From Neopestalotiopsis rosae (taxonomy: Eukaryota > Ascomycota > Sordariomycetes > Amphisphaeriales > Sporocadaceae), in the NCBI GenBank assembly GCA_023078685.1, contig JALGAS010000004.1:930001-994000 (forward strand): a stretch of 64,000 nucleotides of DNA. The letters run 5' to 3'. Under the pieces are notes generated by a model. It was given only the letters and a program-made list of their open reading frames with translations. It did no database searches and was not told the DNA's origin. Positions 45,710 to 57,878 of this stretch are shown here, piece by piece. How positions within the stretch are numbered: the stretch's first letter is position 1; every line of letters starts with the position of its first letter. The translations under genes and the position numbers were made by a program.

Positions 45710-47053
45710 ATGTTGCTGACAAGAGGCTTTGGAACATGCGTCGCATTGGCCTGCAGCTTTGGGGGGCTGGTGGGCCGAGTCGCCCACGCTCAGCAGTTTG
45801 ACCCAAACGTGGGCAGCTCGGGCGTCTCGTGGGATCCCGCCAGCGTGGGCACCAACAAGAGCACCAATGCGACGTATTCCAACCCGGTCATGACCGTCAA
45901 TGTCGGCGACCCCTTCATGACCCGGTATACCGCCGACGATGGGGACTGGTATCTGTTTACTTACACCACCAACGACAATGTCACCTTGCGTCGCAGTCGT
46001 TTCCTCACGGACAACTGGGATGAGATTGAGACCAGAGCTGTCTTCACTCCCGACCCGGTCGAGGATAAAGGCCAGCCATGGTCTACTTCGCTGTGGGCTC
46101 CAGAGATTCATAATATATCGGGAACGTGGTACATGTCAGTTGAAACAGTGTGACATCCACGCATTCTTCCTTACTGACAAATGTCCCGTAGAATATTCAC
46201 TGCCACGCCTGATGCAGACAACCCACCACCATTGCAAGATGCCATGTGCCCGTTTAGTTGTCCGGCCGTGAACCACCGAATGTTTGTTCTCGAGGGCAAC
46301 GGGCCAGACCCATGGACCGCCAATTTCACGCTGAAGAGCCAGCTCAACACGTATGATCAATTTGCCATTGACGGAACCTACTTTTCATATGGTGGCAAAT
46401 TGTATCACGTTTACTCGTGCTGGGAGAATGCATACTCTGGCTGGCCCGCAAACCTGTGCATCACGACCATGTCTGATCCATGGACAGTATCGTCGAATTT
46501 CAGTGATCGGAGAATGGTAAGTAATTGCATATTCTTCCTTTGCTCAAATCTGACATGAGGCTGATGACGGATCAATTTTCAGATCAGCACACCAAACCAG
46601 CCGTGGGAACAAGTCCCCTATGGTCGCGCCGGCCGCCTCGCGACCAACGAGGGCCCACAGCAGCTCACCAACCCAAAGACGGGCCAAAACTTTGTGATAT
46701 ACTCGGCGGCCCGGGTCAACACGCCCTTTTACTGCCTGGGGATGCTGGAGCTGGTCGGCAACGACCCCATGGAGTACCAGTCGTGGCGGAAGCACACCGA
46801 GGGCTGCGTCTTTCACCAAAACACCCAGTCGGGAGTCTACGGCACCGGCCACGCCAGCTTCACCACGTCGCCCGACGGCGCCGAGGACTACATTGTGTAC
46901 CACGCCCAGACGACGCCGAACCCGGCGGCCGACTTGTACCGCACGACGAGGATACAAAAGTTTACCTGGAATGACGACGGAACGCCGAATTTCCCACTGG
47001 CGGAGAATGGCCCGTTCAATGTCCCGGCCGGACAGCAGGCATTGACTGTATAG
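45710..47053 (+). CDS. Secreted GH43 arabinofuranosidase/arabinanase-like
   Basis: Three exons, 45710-46134, 46192-46516 and 46583-47053, give 406 residues. The signal peptide ends near VGRVAHAQQ. The five-bladed propeller of family 43 is recognised by MTVNVGDPFMTRY (catalytic base Asp), the SLWAPEIHNISGTWY block, the AIDGTYFSYGG turn and YGTGHASFTTSPDG with the metal-site histidine near it. The order resembles GH43 subfamily 26 exo-alpha-1,5-L-arabinofuranosidases that trim arabinan side chains of pectin; endo-arabinanase or xylosidase activity cannot be excluded. Several N-glycosylation sites fit secretion. It sits 1.7 kb from a GH32 gene in the same direction, which suggests a plant-carbohydrate role. 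The CreA-like sites upstream suggest glucose repression. Confidence 0.87.
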
Positions 47054-48795
47054 TTGTTTGTACCGTAAAGATCATGATTGAAGTGCTGCCGAGTTTCATC
47101 ACAAAAAACACATTCTTAGGAGGATATGGCGTACAATGCACTGCGGCATAAAACACCTGCCATAAGACATACTTACCTAGTAGTGGAAACAACGAGCCAT
47201 AAAAAAAAAAGCTATTCTACCAAACTAGCAACGCCTCATCTGACCAGATGCAAAAAGGCTACCTTCATGATCCCTGCGCCCTGAGAAGGAGACTGGCTTG
47301 GGGCCTCCACAATTTGAATCCCGCAGTTTTCCACATCCCCCCCGAGTTCCTGCCATGGGGCTGTTGAGGCTTCAAAACCTTTTTAAAGCTCAACCTGCCT
47401 CACTCTGCGACAACGGTGAACGCATCTACCTGCCGAATGCGTGAATTAAGTCGTTGCAAATGCTGATGTTTAATTGTGAGAATATACAGGCAGGATCGAA
47501 TCAGTCATTTATTCAAGTGTTGAAATGCAAACATGGCCTTCTAGCAATCGTGTATGTCAACCGGTCAAGATGCTCTACGATTCCACATGACGACAGTATT
47601 ATTGGCCATCAAGTCAATTCGTTCATCTGATTGGCAGAAACTCGGTCCGAGGAGGATGACGTAAAACCGAATAATACTCATTAGCGAAAAAGATTTGTTG
47701 CCAAGTTGGACCGTCTTGGTAAGCAATCTCATAAAGAGCAGAGGGGAAAAGGCCTCAGGACAAGGAAAACATACCGTGAGAACGCCTCGAGTCAGTCTTG
47801 TCAGTAAACAATCGGCCCGTTTCGAGCATCTTGGACGTTTGGACCCCAGATTAGTGGCCAAAGGTGGCCCATGGTCCCAAATAACGATGATGCTTTGGGC
47901 GGACATTCCCGGGAATGTGCTCGTCAATGGCTGAAGAAAGGAAAAGCCACCCGCAGCTAACCTGCCAAAAGCCTGCCAGCTTTCTAGCCCCGCGCGCTAT
48001 TTCCCCGCAAAAGTTTACATGTTTGTGTGTGTGTCTTGCGCTTCCTGTCAGGCTTGTCTGTTCTTGTTTTCTAGAATGCCGGCTTCTACCGTTTTTGTCT
48101 GACGAGTACCGTGGCCGCGGTGGATACTCTTTTTGTAATTACTACAGACTTGACAGTACAAGAGCCTGGGCGCTCCTTGATATGAGAAGGGGATTTTACT
48201 ATGAGTGTATCCATTTTGGGCCTTGGCTGATCCTATGATTTGGTGCCTAGGATTGCCTTGCAATGGGCTCAAATGCCACTTGCATTTTCGTACTAACGGG
48301 TGTTTCCCGCTCCTACTCTTCTGTCGTGGACAAGAACAGTGGTCGTCTCATGCCTAGACAAACATGCACGATCAGACGAGTTCACACACCCGAGCCGCCT
48401 TCTTCTTCTTCTCCCCCGCTCTCTCCCCATTCGTCCCCTAGACCTTACCTAGTCTCCATGACCCTGGCCGTCGGGTGGCCCGAGATCCTGGAACTGGCTG
48501 AATAGAGTTCTGGGCGGTCGCGATAATACTCGGCGCTTTCGTCACGAGAAAAGTCTGGGCATTCCCGACGCCCAGCACAGCTGATCTCGAAGAGAGTCCA
48601 CAATGGTGAAATCACAGCTCCATCGTCTTGTTCTTGTCGTGTGCCCGGGGTGTTTAGATTTGAAATAAATAGGGCTCCTTTCCCCCGTTCCGTAGTAATG
48701 ATATTCCTGCTATAGCTGTATCCTCATCATAGTCTATCAGATTTGGGGTAACACCTGCAACGGCGAGCCGCCAATAGACAACCAGTTCAGCCACC
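47054..48795. other. 1.7-kb intergenic region and GH32 promoter
   Basis: No gene. A TGTGTGTGTG microsatellite lies near 48023 and a CreA-like CCGGGG at 48645-48650, about 150 bp before the GH32 start. Confidence 0.4.
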
Positions 48796-50556
48796 ATGTT
48801 GAGATCACTGGCGTACGCAGCAGCTCTTGTCGTGGGAGCAAGCTGCCAAAATGTTGCAACCTATGTCAACCCGGCCGTCCCAACCGGCGTGCCCATTGCG
48901 GGCAACTACACTGGTGGTCTTCGGCCACAGGTTCACTTCTCGCCGCCGCAGCACTTTATGAACGACCCCAACGGCATGTTTGTCGATGCCAATGGCACGT
49001 GGCACATATACTATCAGTATAATCCCACTGGAAACACGGCTGGCAACCAGCACTGGGGACATGCCACCTCTGATGACCTGTACCACTGGGTGAACCAGCC
49101 CATTGCTCTGTTTCCCCCAGAGGAGATGGTCTACGTATTCTCCGGCTCTGCAGTGGTCGATGTGAACAACACTTCTGGATTCTTCCCCGATCAGGACAAT
49201 GGCGTGGTGGCCATCTTCACATTGGCCCGTTACTACGAGGACGGTTCCGCTGGACCGCAAACTCAGGCCATTGCCTACTCGCACGATGGAGGCTACAGCT
49301 TTGAGTACTATGACGGAAACCCGGTGATTGACAGCACAAGCAGCCAGTTCCGCGATCCCAAGGTCATCTGGTACGAGGATCACTGGGTCGCCGTGATTGC
49401 GTGGTCCCAGGAATTCGTGGTGGGCATCTTCACCAGCCCCGACTTGAAGAACTGGACGCACGCCTCCAACTTCTCACACCACGGTCTTCTGGGCACTCAG
49501 TACGAGTGCCCCAACCTCGTCAAGATGCCCGTCAGGGACGAGGACTACAACATCGTCGACACCAAGTACGTCATGACCATTTCGGTCCAGCCTGGTGCAC
49601 CCCTGGGAGGATCCATTACCGAGTACTTCCCCGGCGACTTTAACGGCACGCACTTTACCACGCTCGATGATGCCACGCGCCTGACCGACTTTGCCAAGGA
49701 CAACTATGCCGCGCAGTATTTCTACGGTCTGGCAGACGATCAAAACGCAGTGAACCTGGGTTGGGCCTCCAACTGGCAGTACGCCCAGACGGTGCCCACG
49801 GGCAACCTCGAGAACTGGCGCAGCGCCATGACCCTGCCTCGTGCCAACTACCTCACCAACGCGACGCGCATCGGCTGGGTCGTCATCAACGAGCTGTACG
49901 ACCCGAGCCCCGTCCTGGAGGCACCCCTTAACGAGTCCACCATGGGCAACGGCACCGTCGTCGTCGACTACTCGGACGTCTCGTCCAACGCGCTCTACAT
50001 TGAGGCCAACGTGACGGGCCTCAACACGACGCAGCTCACGTCGTACTCGACCCTCAACATCACCTTCACCTCCCCGGCGTCGGGCGAGGCCCTGCGCGCC
50101 GGCTTCTTCTTTGGCGGCGACACCCCCTTCTTCGTGGACCGCGGCCTGGTCCGCGGTTTCGACAATGTCTTCTTCACCGACAAGTTCTCCGTCGCCGACG
50201 TCTACAGCGACGGCACGGGCAAGACCCTGGCCTCGTGGAGCGTGCAGGCCTTTATCGACCGCAGCATCGCCGAGTTCTTCGTCGACGGCGGCGTGCACGC
50301 CGGCACCGTGCTCTTCTACCCGACGCAGCCGCTCACCAGCGCCAGCGTCGCGGCCCGGGACCTGCCCGCCGGCGCCGAGGTCAGCGTGGCCGTGTGGTCG
50401 GTCGCGAGCGCGTGGGCCGAGTACGAGGACGAGAACGGCACCGTGGTCGGCAACGTGACGCAGTCGTCGTCGTCGTCGTCGAGCGCGAGTCCCTCCTCCA
50501 CCTCCTCTGCTTCGAGCAAGAGGTACAAGATGTACGAGGGCAAGTTTGTGGCATAA
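48796..50556 (+). CDS. Secreted GH32 beta-fructofuranosidase (invertase/exo-inulinase type)
   Basis: An intronless gene of 586 residues; the start has a CCACC context. A signal peptide ([17 protein letters not shown]) precedes the propeller domain with the nucleophile motif HFMNDPNGM (Asp57), the transition-state motif QFRDPKV (186-188) and the acid/base motif YECPNL (Glu237). The C-terminal beta-sandwich runs from about 400 to 550 and includes [15 protein letters not shown]. The end is a serine-rich, low-complexity stretch with a TCG repeat, then a short basic tail. GH32 enzymes split sucrose and fructans outside the cell. More than a dozen N-glycosylation sequons are present. Exo-inulinase versus invertase cannot be settled from sequence alone. 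It converges on the CAP gene (171 bp between stops). Confidence 0.94.
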   Translation: MLRSLAYAAALVVGASCQNVATYVNPAVPTGVPIAGNYTGGLRPQVHFSPPQHFMNDPNGMFVDANGTWHIYYQYNPTGNTAGNQHWGHATSDDLYHWVNQPIALFPPEEMVYVFSGSAVVDVNNTSGFFPDQDNGVVAIFTLARYYEDGSAGPQTQAIAYSHDGGYSFEYYDGNPVIDSTSSQFRDPKVIWYEDHWVAVIAWSQEFVVGIFTSPDLKNWTHASNFSHHGLLGTQYECPNLVKMPVRDEDYNIVDTKYVMTISVQPGAPLGGSITEYFPGDFNGTHFTTLDDATRLTDFAKDNYAAQYFYGLADDQNAVNLGWASNWQYAQTVPTGNLENWRSAMTLPRANYLTNATRIGWVVINELYDPSPVLEAPLNESTMGNGTVVVDYSDVSSNALYIEANVTGLNTTQLTSYSTLNITFTSPASGEALRAGFFFGGDTPFFVDRGLVRGFDNVFFTDKFSVADVYSDGTGKTLASWSVQAFIDRSIAEFFVDGGVHAGTVLFYPTQPLTSASVAARDLPAGAEVSVAVWSVASAWAEYEDENGTVVGNVTQSSSSSSSASPSSTSSASSKRYKMYEGKFVA

Positions 50557-50727
50557 ATGATTTTCACGCCTTGCCACGATATAATGAATAGTGCTTAATT
50601 TATATTGAATTCTACATCATGATCATATAATCTCGTTGATTCGTTGTCGTGCGCTGTAACAGTATGTTATATCCAAGTTAACGCCTGTCCAAATCCCAAG
50701 AAGCAATTGTCTTCACTGGTCTATCGC

Positions 50728-51348
50728 TTATAATAACACCGTACACAAAGCGAAAATGACAGCGGCTATAGCAATCACTTGCGGTCTATACCTCGTGGCA
50801 CCACTTCCCTCCTCGGCACCAACCTCTTCGCTATACTGACCCTCGACGTTGCCGCGGGGCCAGTACTCACAGGCCAGATACCAGCCCGAATCACCGCACA
50901 GCTTGCGACTGCAGCCCACATCCGTGGTATTCTTCCAGACGAGCTGCGTAAAATGCCCCGTCTCCTCGGAGAAGTCGGGGTCGCCAAAGTCATAGTCCTC
51001 GCGCTCGTCGCCCCAGGCCTCGACGCAGGACGTGGCGTTGCTGCAGCCCAGGGCCAGGTTCTCGCCGTAGGGCCCGCCGCTGTGCTGGAAGGCGCAGTCG
51101 GAGTCGTCCAGGTACGCCGCGGCGTAGTCCTCGAGCGTCGCGTTCCAGACCACGCCCGACGCGTTGTGCTCGGTCCGGTACGCGTTGGTCGAGTTGAGCA
51201 CCGCCGACGTGAAGAGGTCCTCCTGCACGAACTCTGGCGCGTCGGTCGGGACCGTGGGGCCCACGGTCACCACTATGGTGCTCCGTGCCGACGCGAGAGC
51301 CGCGAGGAGCGTTGTTGTTGTGAGGGTTATTAGAGTTGGGACGAACAT
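50728..51348 (-). CDS. CAP-superfamily (SCP/PR-1-like) secreted protein, probably GPI-anchored
   Basis: A single-exon gene of 206 residues. The signal peptide is MFVPTLITLTTTTLLAALASA. The CAP domain shows AVLNSTNAYRTEHNASGVVW, the block with YAAAYLDDSDCAFQHSGGPY and GENLA, the signature HFTQLVWKNTTDVGCSRKLC and the final YLACEYWPRGNVEGQY. Two His and two Glu of the CAP cleft are present (H in FQHSG and GHFTQ; E in GENLA and EETGH). The C-terminus is a spacer with GSGAT followed by a hydrophobic tail (VIAIAAVIFALCTVLL), matching a GPI signal. Fungal CAP (Pry) proteins bind sterols and fatty acids and export them; a wall or surface role is likely. Intact. Confidence 0.9.
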   Translation of the reverse strand: MFVPTLITLTTTTLLAALASARSTIVVTVGPTVPTDAPEFVQEDLFTSAVLNSTNAYRTEHNASGVVWNATLEDYAAAYLDDSDCAFQHSGGPYGENLALGCSNATSCVEAWGDEREDYDFGDPDFSEETGHFTQLVWKNTTDVGCSRKLCGDSGWYLACEYWPRGNVEGQYSEEVGAEEGSGATRYRPQVIAIAAVIFALCTVLL

Positions 51349-52131
51349 TGTTTCTGTCTGTTTGCTTTCGGGCTAGCAAGGGCTGTATTCTGAGTAGCGG
51401 GCTCTGGGCGCCGGAGGAGGGCCCTGCTAATGGATACTGTTTGCGCGGTGTAAGAACACACTGAGAGAGCCGCTTTGTTGGACGTATATACAGCGAAATG
51501 TCCCTCTTCTCGTGAATGAATGTATTGATTTGGTAGATATTTGGATTTTGAACTTTCCAAGACTTTGAAGCACATGCAAAAGTCAACCAACAGCATCTTT
51601 TCCTGACTTTATCTGTACTGCCAATTCAGGGATCTCTTGGAACTGGGAACCAGTGACGTAGGTACCGTTCAGGGGTCTTGGCCCGGACCTGACTCAATTT
51701 TCAGGGGTACCCAGTGGCCTAAAAACCTTAAGCGAATGGTGCCAGGGGACGACCAATTGACGTTTACGGGGGACCAGTGACACCTGCCCAAAAATACACA
51801 ATTTCACACTGCTGGCAAATAGGTCTGGTGTGGTGTTTTATCCCAACTTTTCTGTCTTTTGATTTTGTATCTTTCTCCAAAGTCTAGTGCAAAGAGAAAA
51901 CCCAACCAAGTATTGCAATGTATAGACGAATGAACATGATTGCTTTCGACCCTCGGACCGCTCCTCGCCCATATAATAAGGAAAATAAAAGGTGATAAGT
52001 TATACAAGGTTGTGAAGAATAGAAGAAAACCCGCGTCGACCCAACTCCATAGTTCCATAAGACATTAATGAAAAATTACACTCTGCCAATTTACCGTCCC
52101 TCCATCCTTTGCTTCAACCGTTTCAAGTTCC
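51349..52131. other. Intergenic region with possible mobile-element end
   Basis: No gene. A GGGGTACCCAGTGG string at about 51704-51717 is nearly identical to one near 25096 and lies among CCAGTGAC strings (about 51650 and 51773). This may be a remnant of a small element. Confidence 0.35.
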
Positions 52132-55100
52132 TCAAACCATCTTTTCACCCTGCGACTTACCTTGCGACTCGGCAGTAGTAGCAGCCTCGGCCGCCGCCTC
52201 GGCCTCCTGCTCCTTGGCAATCTTCTTGACCGACTTCCACTCCATGGCGAGGGAGCCGATGATGGACAGGCCGGCCATGGCCAGGGCCACGTAAAAGGTC
52301 TGCGTCAGGGACTTGCTCACGGCGTCGCGCAGGGCCGGCAGCTGGTCCGGCGTCAGGGTCGCCTCGATCTGCGCCGTGCCCTCGGTCATGAGGCTGTGCG
52401 CGTCCTTGACCACGATGCCCAGGTACGACTCGATATTGTTCTTGAGCTGGTTCTGGAAGACGGACTCGCCCACCGAGAGCACAATGGCCGAGCCTATGGT
52501 TTGGCCAAACACGATGATTGATGTACCTGTAGGAATGTCTCTGTTTGGTCATCACACATTAGTACTCTGAGTATATGATGAGAACAAGAAGAAAAAAGAA
52601 CATTGTATACTCACTCCTTGGGCAAGACTGCCTGCGCTCCAATAAGGGGCTGCTGGAAACCTATACCTACACCTGCTCCAAAGATGGCAGGGAATATAAT
52701 GAGAAGCGTGTTAGACGTGTCGGGGTAGATTGACGACATCAAGCCGATCCCGACGGACATGAGAATGGATCCGAGAATCATAAAAGGAGTGTAATAACCG
52801 AGACCAGAAACGAGCGCACCGCTGAGAAGGACAGAGACAATGACGCCAATGAGCACGGGCAGCAGACGCAGACCGGATTGTGTGGACGAGGCGTTTAGGA
52901 CCAATTGGAACCAGAGAGGAAGCTATACATCTACTCGTCAGCATTCGGCACACTCTATAGCCTTGTGGTGGCACATGAAAGATCAGATAACTCACGAAAT
53001 AGGTCATGACGACCAGGGCTGACGCGGTACACAAGATATACCAGAAACCTGCGAGGATGGAACGTTGCTTAATGATTCGAAAGGGAACCATGGCCACATC
53101 TGCGTTAACATGCTGGGAATAGGCAAAGACAAGAAACAAGACAAAACCTAGGACAAAGAGCAAGATGATACCCATGTCATCCCAAGCATATTTGGAACCT
53201 GGAAAGTACACATGTGATTAGTATCGTCCAAGGTTGTTCAAGGGCCGCTTGGGGAAATGAGAACCTACCACCGTATTGGAGAGCGAGCAGAATGCAAACA
53301 ATGGGCGGCATAATGAGCGCGGCGCCAATCAAGTCGAGATCACGCGCCGTCTGGGTCCAAGTCCGCTTAACGGCCTGCTGCGGACGGTTCTGCTCGGGGA
53401 TGCGCAAGAAGAAGAAAACGGCAACGAGCACAAAGCCGCCAATGGGAAGGTTAATGTAGAAGCACCAGCGCCAGTTGAGCTTGTCGGTCAGGGTGCCGCC
53501 GATGATGGGGGCGGAGATCATGGCCACGCCCTCCATGGCGCCAATGACGCCGCCGAGTATGGACCGCATCTGCAGGGGCACGACCTGGGAGATGATGATG
53601 AGGCCGCCCGACAGGATGCCGCTGGTGCCCATGCCCTGCACCGCGCGGCCCACGATGAAGACGGTCGAGTTGGGCGCCACGGCCGCCAGGACGGAGCCGA
53701 TCATGAAGATGCCAATGGCCCCCAGGAAAGTCAGCTTGGCGGGGAAAATGGTGTAGATGCGGCCGAACAGCACCTGGAAGGCACACGTGGTCATGAGAAA
53801 GGCGCTGCCGTACCAGCCTACGTCGTCGAGGCTCGAGAACTCGGCCGTGATATGCGGGACCGCCGTGGCGATGACGTTGACGTCCATGGCCACGAGGAAC
53901 ACGGCCAGGGACAGAGCAAAGATGACAGCCGCCAGGGGCAGGCCGTAGAGGTACGAAGTGCTGGGCGGGGGCGGCAGGTCGTCGCCGCCGTCTTCCGTGG
54001 CCGAGGTGGACGAGGGCTGCTTTTCCGACGCGCCCTCGAGCCGGTCCCACGTGTCGACGGTCGGGGCCGTCATGGAACGCGAGTCGGCGCTGCTGGTGAT
54101 GGCGACCTCGTCAAAGTTGGAAAACGTGACCACTCTCGGCTGCCCGAATGCACCCGAGTTGCGGTACGAGTTGCGGTACATTGAGTTGCGGTTGGGGCTG
54201 AGCGGGCTGACGGGCTCTCGCTCGTTGGCCCGGGCATGGAAGGGGTTGTTGGAAAAGGGATTATTGGAGAAGGTGACTGCCTGCGGACTCGTACTGTCCT
54301 GAGCATGATGAGCTGCCTCGTCTTGAGCATCATAATCCACCTTGGCAAAGCTGATACCTGCGCCATTGTTTCCCATGCCGGTGAAGCTCATGGTGCTAAT
54401 GGAAGGGCTTGAGATGAGGTCGAGCCGAGACAGACTGGACTCAAAGTCGTTTCTCAAACCACTGTTGACCGTACTGTACCTCTGCGTGGGAGCATAACTC
54501 TTGGTAGCCAGAGTGGGCAGCACTGCTCGACCAACCTCAACCTCCTGATAGGCAGGGACTGGATCCGGCTCAGGGTCATCAGGATCCATGCGAGAAGCAA
54601 CGCTGGGAATGCGCTTGCTACGCACTGTACGTGCCGGTGGTGGATGTCTCGAGGACGATCGCCTGCGATGGTGATGGTCGGATGAGCTCGCGACTGCTGG
54701 TTCAGCACTTGGTGCCTGAGACGACTCTCCGGTCACGGCGCTGACGCTGGTCGCGCCGGTGGCGTTGGTCCTCTTGGAAAGACTACGCCATAGTGGCTTC
54801 TTCCACGATGGATCGTTGAAAGGAATCACGTCCGAGTCTGCATCGGGAAATCCTTGTGTACCGATATCTGCCTCTTCATTGCCTCGAAGGTTGGTCAGTG
54901 CCTTTTGACTCTGTCTCAGCAGGTCCCGCAAGTCCTCTCCTCCCTCTGTTTCTCCCGTTCGGCCGGTGCGAGCGCTTCGTCGAGTCGACCAAGCTTTGCG
55001 AGAGTAGTTGGAGGCACTGTAGCGACGGGTTCCATAGGTGAACCAGCTTGCATTGGTGTCAGAGGTGCCTGGGCGTTGTTGTTCCGCGGGATCCTTGAGG

Positions 55101-55132
55101 CCCGGGTAGAGGGCATTCGACATTGGCCACAT
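52132..55132 (-). CDS. MFS drug-efflux transporter (DHA2-type, 14 helices) with a long disordered N-terminus
   Basis: Four exons, 53269-55132, 52996-53198, 52615-52922 and 52132-52540, join in frame to 927 residues; ordinary members have about 550-600. Residues 1-394 are polar, Ser/Arg/Pro-rich and probably cytosolic, with repeats such as SNNPFSNNPF and MYRNSYRNS. The transporter starts at LYGLPLAAVIFALSLAVFLV, with motif C-like and antiporter features: AMDVNVIATAVPHI, GWYGSAFLMTTCAFQVLFGR, GRAVQGMGTSGILSGG and WRWCFYINLPIGG, later FLPLWFQLVLNAS and EDIPTGTSIIVFGQTIGSA. Such proteins expel fungicides or the cell's own metabolites at the plasma membrane. The frame runs unbroken through the extension, so it is translated unless a downstream start (for example Met248) is used. 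Confidence 0.87.
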
Positions 55133-56608
55133 GATGACAAAAGGAAGACGAGGTAATGCTTTTACAACCTTTTGGACTTGATGATGGTAGTGGTGATGTG
55201 GTGTGACTGAGGAGAATACTAGGTAAATGGATCTGGAAGAGACGGCAGCGCTCTCTTTTTGTCGACCAAACCACTGCGTTTCAGTCCGAACGCCAGTCTA
55301 CAGCGTTAGTAATTCTTAAGAGACTCCATATCTTGAACACGCAATACTTCTCCCCATTGAGAACAAGCAGCCGCAAACCATGATCACCATGTTCTTGGAA
55401 GCAACGCGGTTTGCCACAATGGCTTCTGCTAGAGCAGGTTCAGGCCCATAGATTTTCCTCTATGCTTACTGTCTGGTGAACGCAGAATAGTCTTTGCGAT
55501 TTGGTCACCAGCGTAGATAAAAGTGAGGCGATCAAGCGCAGTCAATGCTTACAGCAAAAGACATACACTCTCCAGATTCATACGTTTTCAGCTGCGGTCA
55601 AGACCGATCGGGGGTAGCAGCAGGACTACTCGGTAACACACTCAGTATAGAACTCGACCATGCAGAAGTGGAAAAGTAAGTCTACGTCAAAGCAATGGCT
55701 GCGCTACCCCATACTTTGGAGTGCTACAGTACAATTGCCACAATATGGCAGTAACAGGGATAGTACGCACGTGGCTTGGCCACTCGGTAGCCAATTGGGC
55801 TCTATAGCCATTTCCTCTTTGGGCAGTGCCACCCACTAAAATTGTGGGTGCTCCGGTTGGCCGCCTCACTATTGCCAAAACACCGAGCTGAGCTTACTAT
55901 TGTTCAAGAGAGCACCTGGTCAACTTATCATCCACTAAGCTAGAAGAGCCTTGGTCTACTCTGGCGGCATCTAACATTAGACAAATACACGTTTTCTTAC
56001 GTGCTCGTCGATAATCAACTCTCGTGCACTCAAAGATCGAACAAATGGCCGACTCTTTTTACTGTACGGTTTGTGGTGAGCTAAACCAGGCATCGGCCCT
56101 GACGATCGGAACGTGACCAAACCCATGGATAGAGTGCTTACTTTGTTCTGTGCATCTGCAGAAAAATCTATTTTCAGCACACGAATTTATTGAATTGCAC
56201 AGGAGAGACAACATTCATCCATGTCCAGTTCTCTTCGTTTGTGGTTGACACTGCTGATGCGACGCCATCTCGATTGTGCATGCCGAAGGATCGTGGGCCG
56301 ACTCGCTGCAACGACGCCAAAAGCCATCCTTGCGATCCTCAGCACTCTTTACTGAACAGAACGAACTTCTTCGAAAAGAACGTCGACTGTCGACTCATTT
56401 TCGTCCTTTCTTTTTTTCTCTGTTCCATTATTTCTATATACGCCTCGGCTGCTTAATATCTTAACCTTACCTTGAAAGACCTTCTTTTACCCTCACCAGT
56501 CTTGCAATATATCCCACAGTATAATCGACTGACCAAAGAGGGACATTCATCTCGACGGACTGAGAAGTAATTCAACTACTGCAACAAGTCCATTTCAGCA
56601 AGCCCATC
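55133..56608. other. 1.5-kb divergent intergenic region
   Basis: It lies between the efflux transporter and the thioesterase-like gene. Nothing else is supported. Confidence 0.4.
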
Positions 56609-57511
56609 ATGTTTGACCGGCTCATCAACGGCTTCCAAGCCCTTTCCTACGGCTCTTTGGTTGGCCTAGGCCTCCTCTTGACCATCGCGGCCGCAAACTA
56701 CAAGGCCCTCCCCCTGGTGTCGACGCTGAGGATCCTCCCAGCCGTCTTGCGACTGCTCAAGCCTCGCCTCCCGCCGTGGCACCAGGCCGTCAAGGCAAAG
56801 ATCGCGGCCACGACACATGCCGCTACAGTACCGCCGGCATCATTCGTGCCCGCGCCCTCGCTCGCGTCCCTGGCCGCATCGCCCCGCCTCTTTCGCCACC
56901 ACGTCGTCTCGTCCCGCGCCGTCGCCGCCGACCTCGACATCAACGTGCACAAGTCCAACAGCACCTTTTTCGCCGACGCCGACGTGGGGCGCACCGGCTT
57001 GCTGGCCGGCCTGCTGAGCGACGGGCTCGCGGTGCTGGGACCCGCCAACTTTATCCTCGCGGGCGCGCAGTGCCGGTTCCTGCGCGAGGTCCGGCCCTAC
57101 GCGGCGTACGACGTCTCGTCGCGCGTTCTGGGGTGGAACGACAAGGCGTTCTATGTCGTTACCTACTTTTTGAAGCCCGGCACCCGGCTGCCGTTTCATG
57201 TCGAGGTGCTGGGTGGTCCGCAGGCTCTTCTGCTCCCGGCGGGCGGCGGCGGCGGCGATGATGCGCTGAGGAGGAGGGTGTATGCCGTGCTGGTCACCCA
57301 GTTTGTCTTCAAGGCGGGCCGCGCGACGGTGGCGCCGGAACAGGTTCTGCGCGCGTCGGGACTGTTGGTGGATGGAGTCGGAAGTCGTACAGATGGCGGT
57401 GAAAAGATGGCAATGGACGTTGGCGTGTCGGGCGAGGATATGGTTAGTGGGCAGAGTATCGAGACTGCGGTACAGGCGGGACTAGATTATGTCGGACGAT
57501 GCATGGAGTGA
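56609..57511 (+). CDS. Hotdog thioesterase-like protein (4HBT/THEM6-like) with N-terminal anchor
   Basis: An intronless gene of 300 residues. An N-terminal membrane segment (YGSLVGLGLLLTIAAANY) precedes a linker and then a hotdog-fold segment from about residue 95: HHVVSSRAVAADLDINVHKS, NSTFFADADVGRTGLL, the helix ending LSDGL, FILAGAQCRFLREVRPY, AAYDVSSRVLGWNDKAFYVV. The DxNxHxxN-like stretch corresponds to the active-site helix start in 4HBT/THEM6 proteins. Fungal relatives are often labelled capsule-polysaccharide or thioesterase-like, and some lie in secondary-metabolite clusters. Substrate is likely an acyl-CoA or acyl-carrier thioester, not proven. GC-rich coding compared with flanks. 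Confidence 0.75.
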   Translation: MFDRLINGFQALSYGSLVGLGLLLTIAAANYKALPLVSTLRILPAVLRLLKPRLPPWHQAVKAKIAATTHAATVPPASFVPAPSLASLAASPRLFRHHVVSSRAVAADLDINVHKSNSTFFADADVGRTGLLAGLLSDGLAVLGPANFILAGAQCRFLREVRPYAAYDVSSRVLGWNDKAFYVVTYFLKPGTRLPFHVEVLGGPQALLLPAGGGGGDDALRRRVYAVLVTQFVFKAGRATVAPEQVLRASGLLVDGVGSRTDGGEKMAMDVGVSGEDMVSGQSIETAVQAGLDYVGRCME

Positions 57512-57878
57512 ACGGTTAGGAAAATGGTCACAGTGTGATGCAATAAGGATCTAGGTGGAGGCTTATAATGGAGGCTTCTAACTATGCAGGACAGAATAAA
57601 AATCAATGGTCTCCATAGAGGGAAATGTGCGACTGGCCCAGTTTAGATGGGGGGAAGTAGAAGTTTATTTATTGTTCAAGAAAGCTATCTGTCGTAGCGC
57701 ATGGGTATCATAACATGAAGAAGTAGATTAAATTTTACGTGGCCTTGGTCGGTCAAGAAAAGCCGTGATGGCGGTGGTTTAACAGTGATCATCCCCCCAA
57801 AAGTATCTTTTGGAGTCATTCCATTTTCATGGCAGGCGTAGATTTGTTGACAAATCTTGATATTTGCCCCCTTTAAGA
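57512..57878. other. Convergent 3' intergenic region
   Basis: It separates the stops of the thioesterase-like gene and the RGS receptor. Nothing seen beyond AT-rich 3' ends. Confidence 0.4.

Noticed and set aside
48021..48034. TGTGTG microsatellite considered as a functional repeat
   Set aside because: Short simple repeat with no further structure.
49474..50577. 367-codon open frame antisense to GH32
   Set aside because: Low-complexity Arg/Gly/Val-rich translation produced by the GC-rich third positions of the GH32 gene.
53276..54184. 302-codon plus-strand frame inside the efflux transporter
   Set aside because: Antisense to transporter helices, with a composition rich in Gly, Asp and His and no family match.
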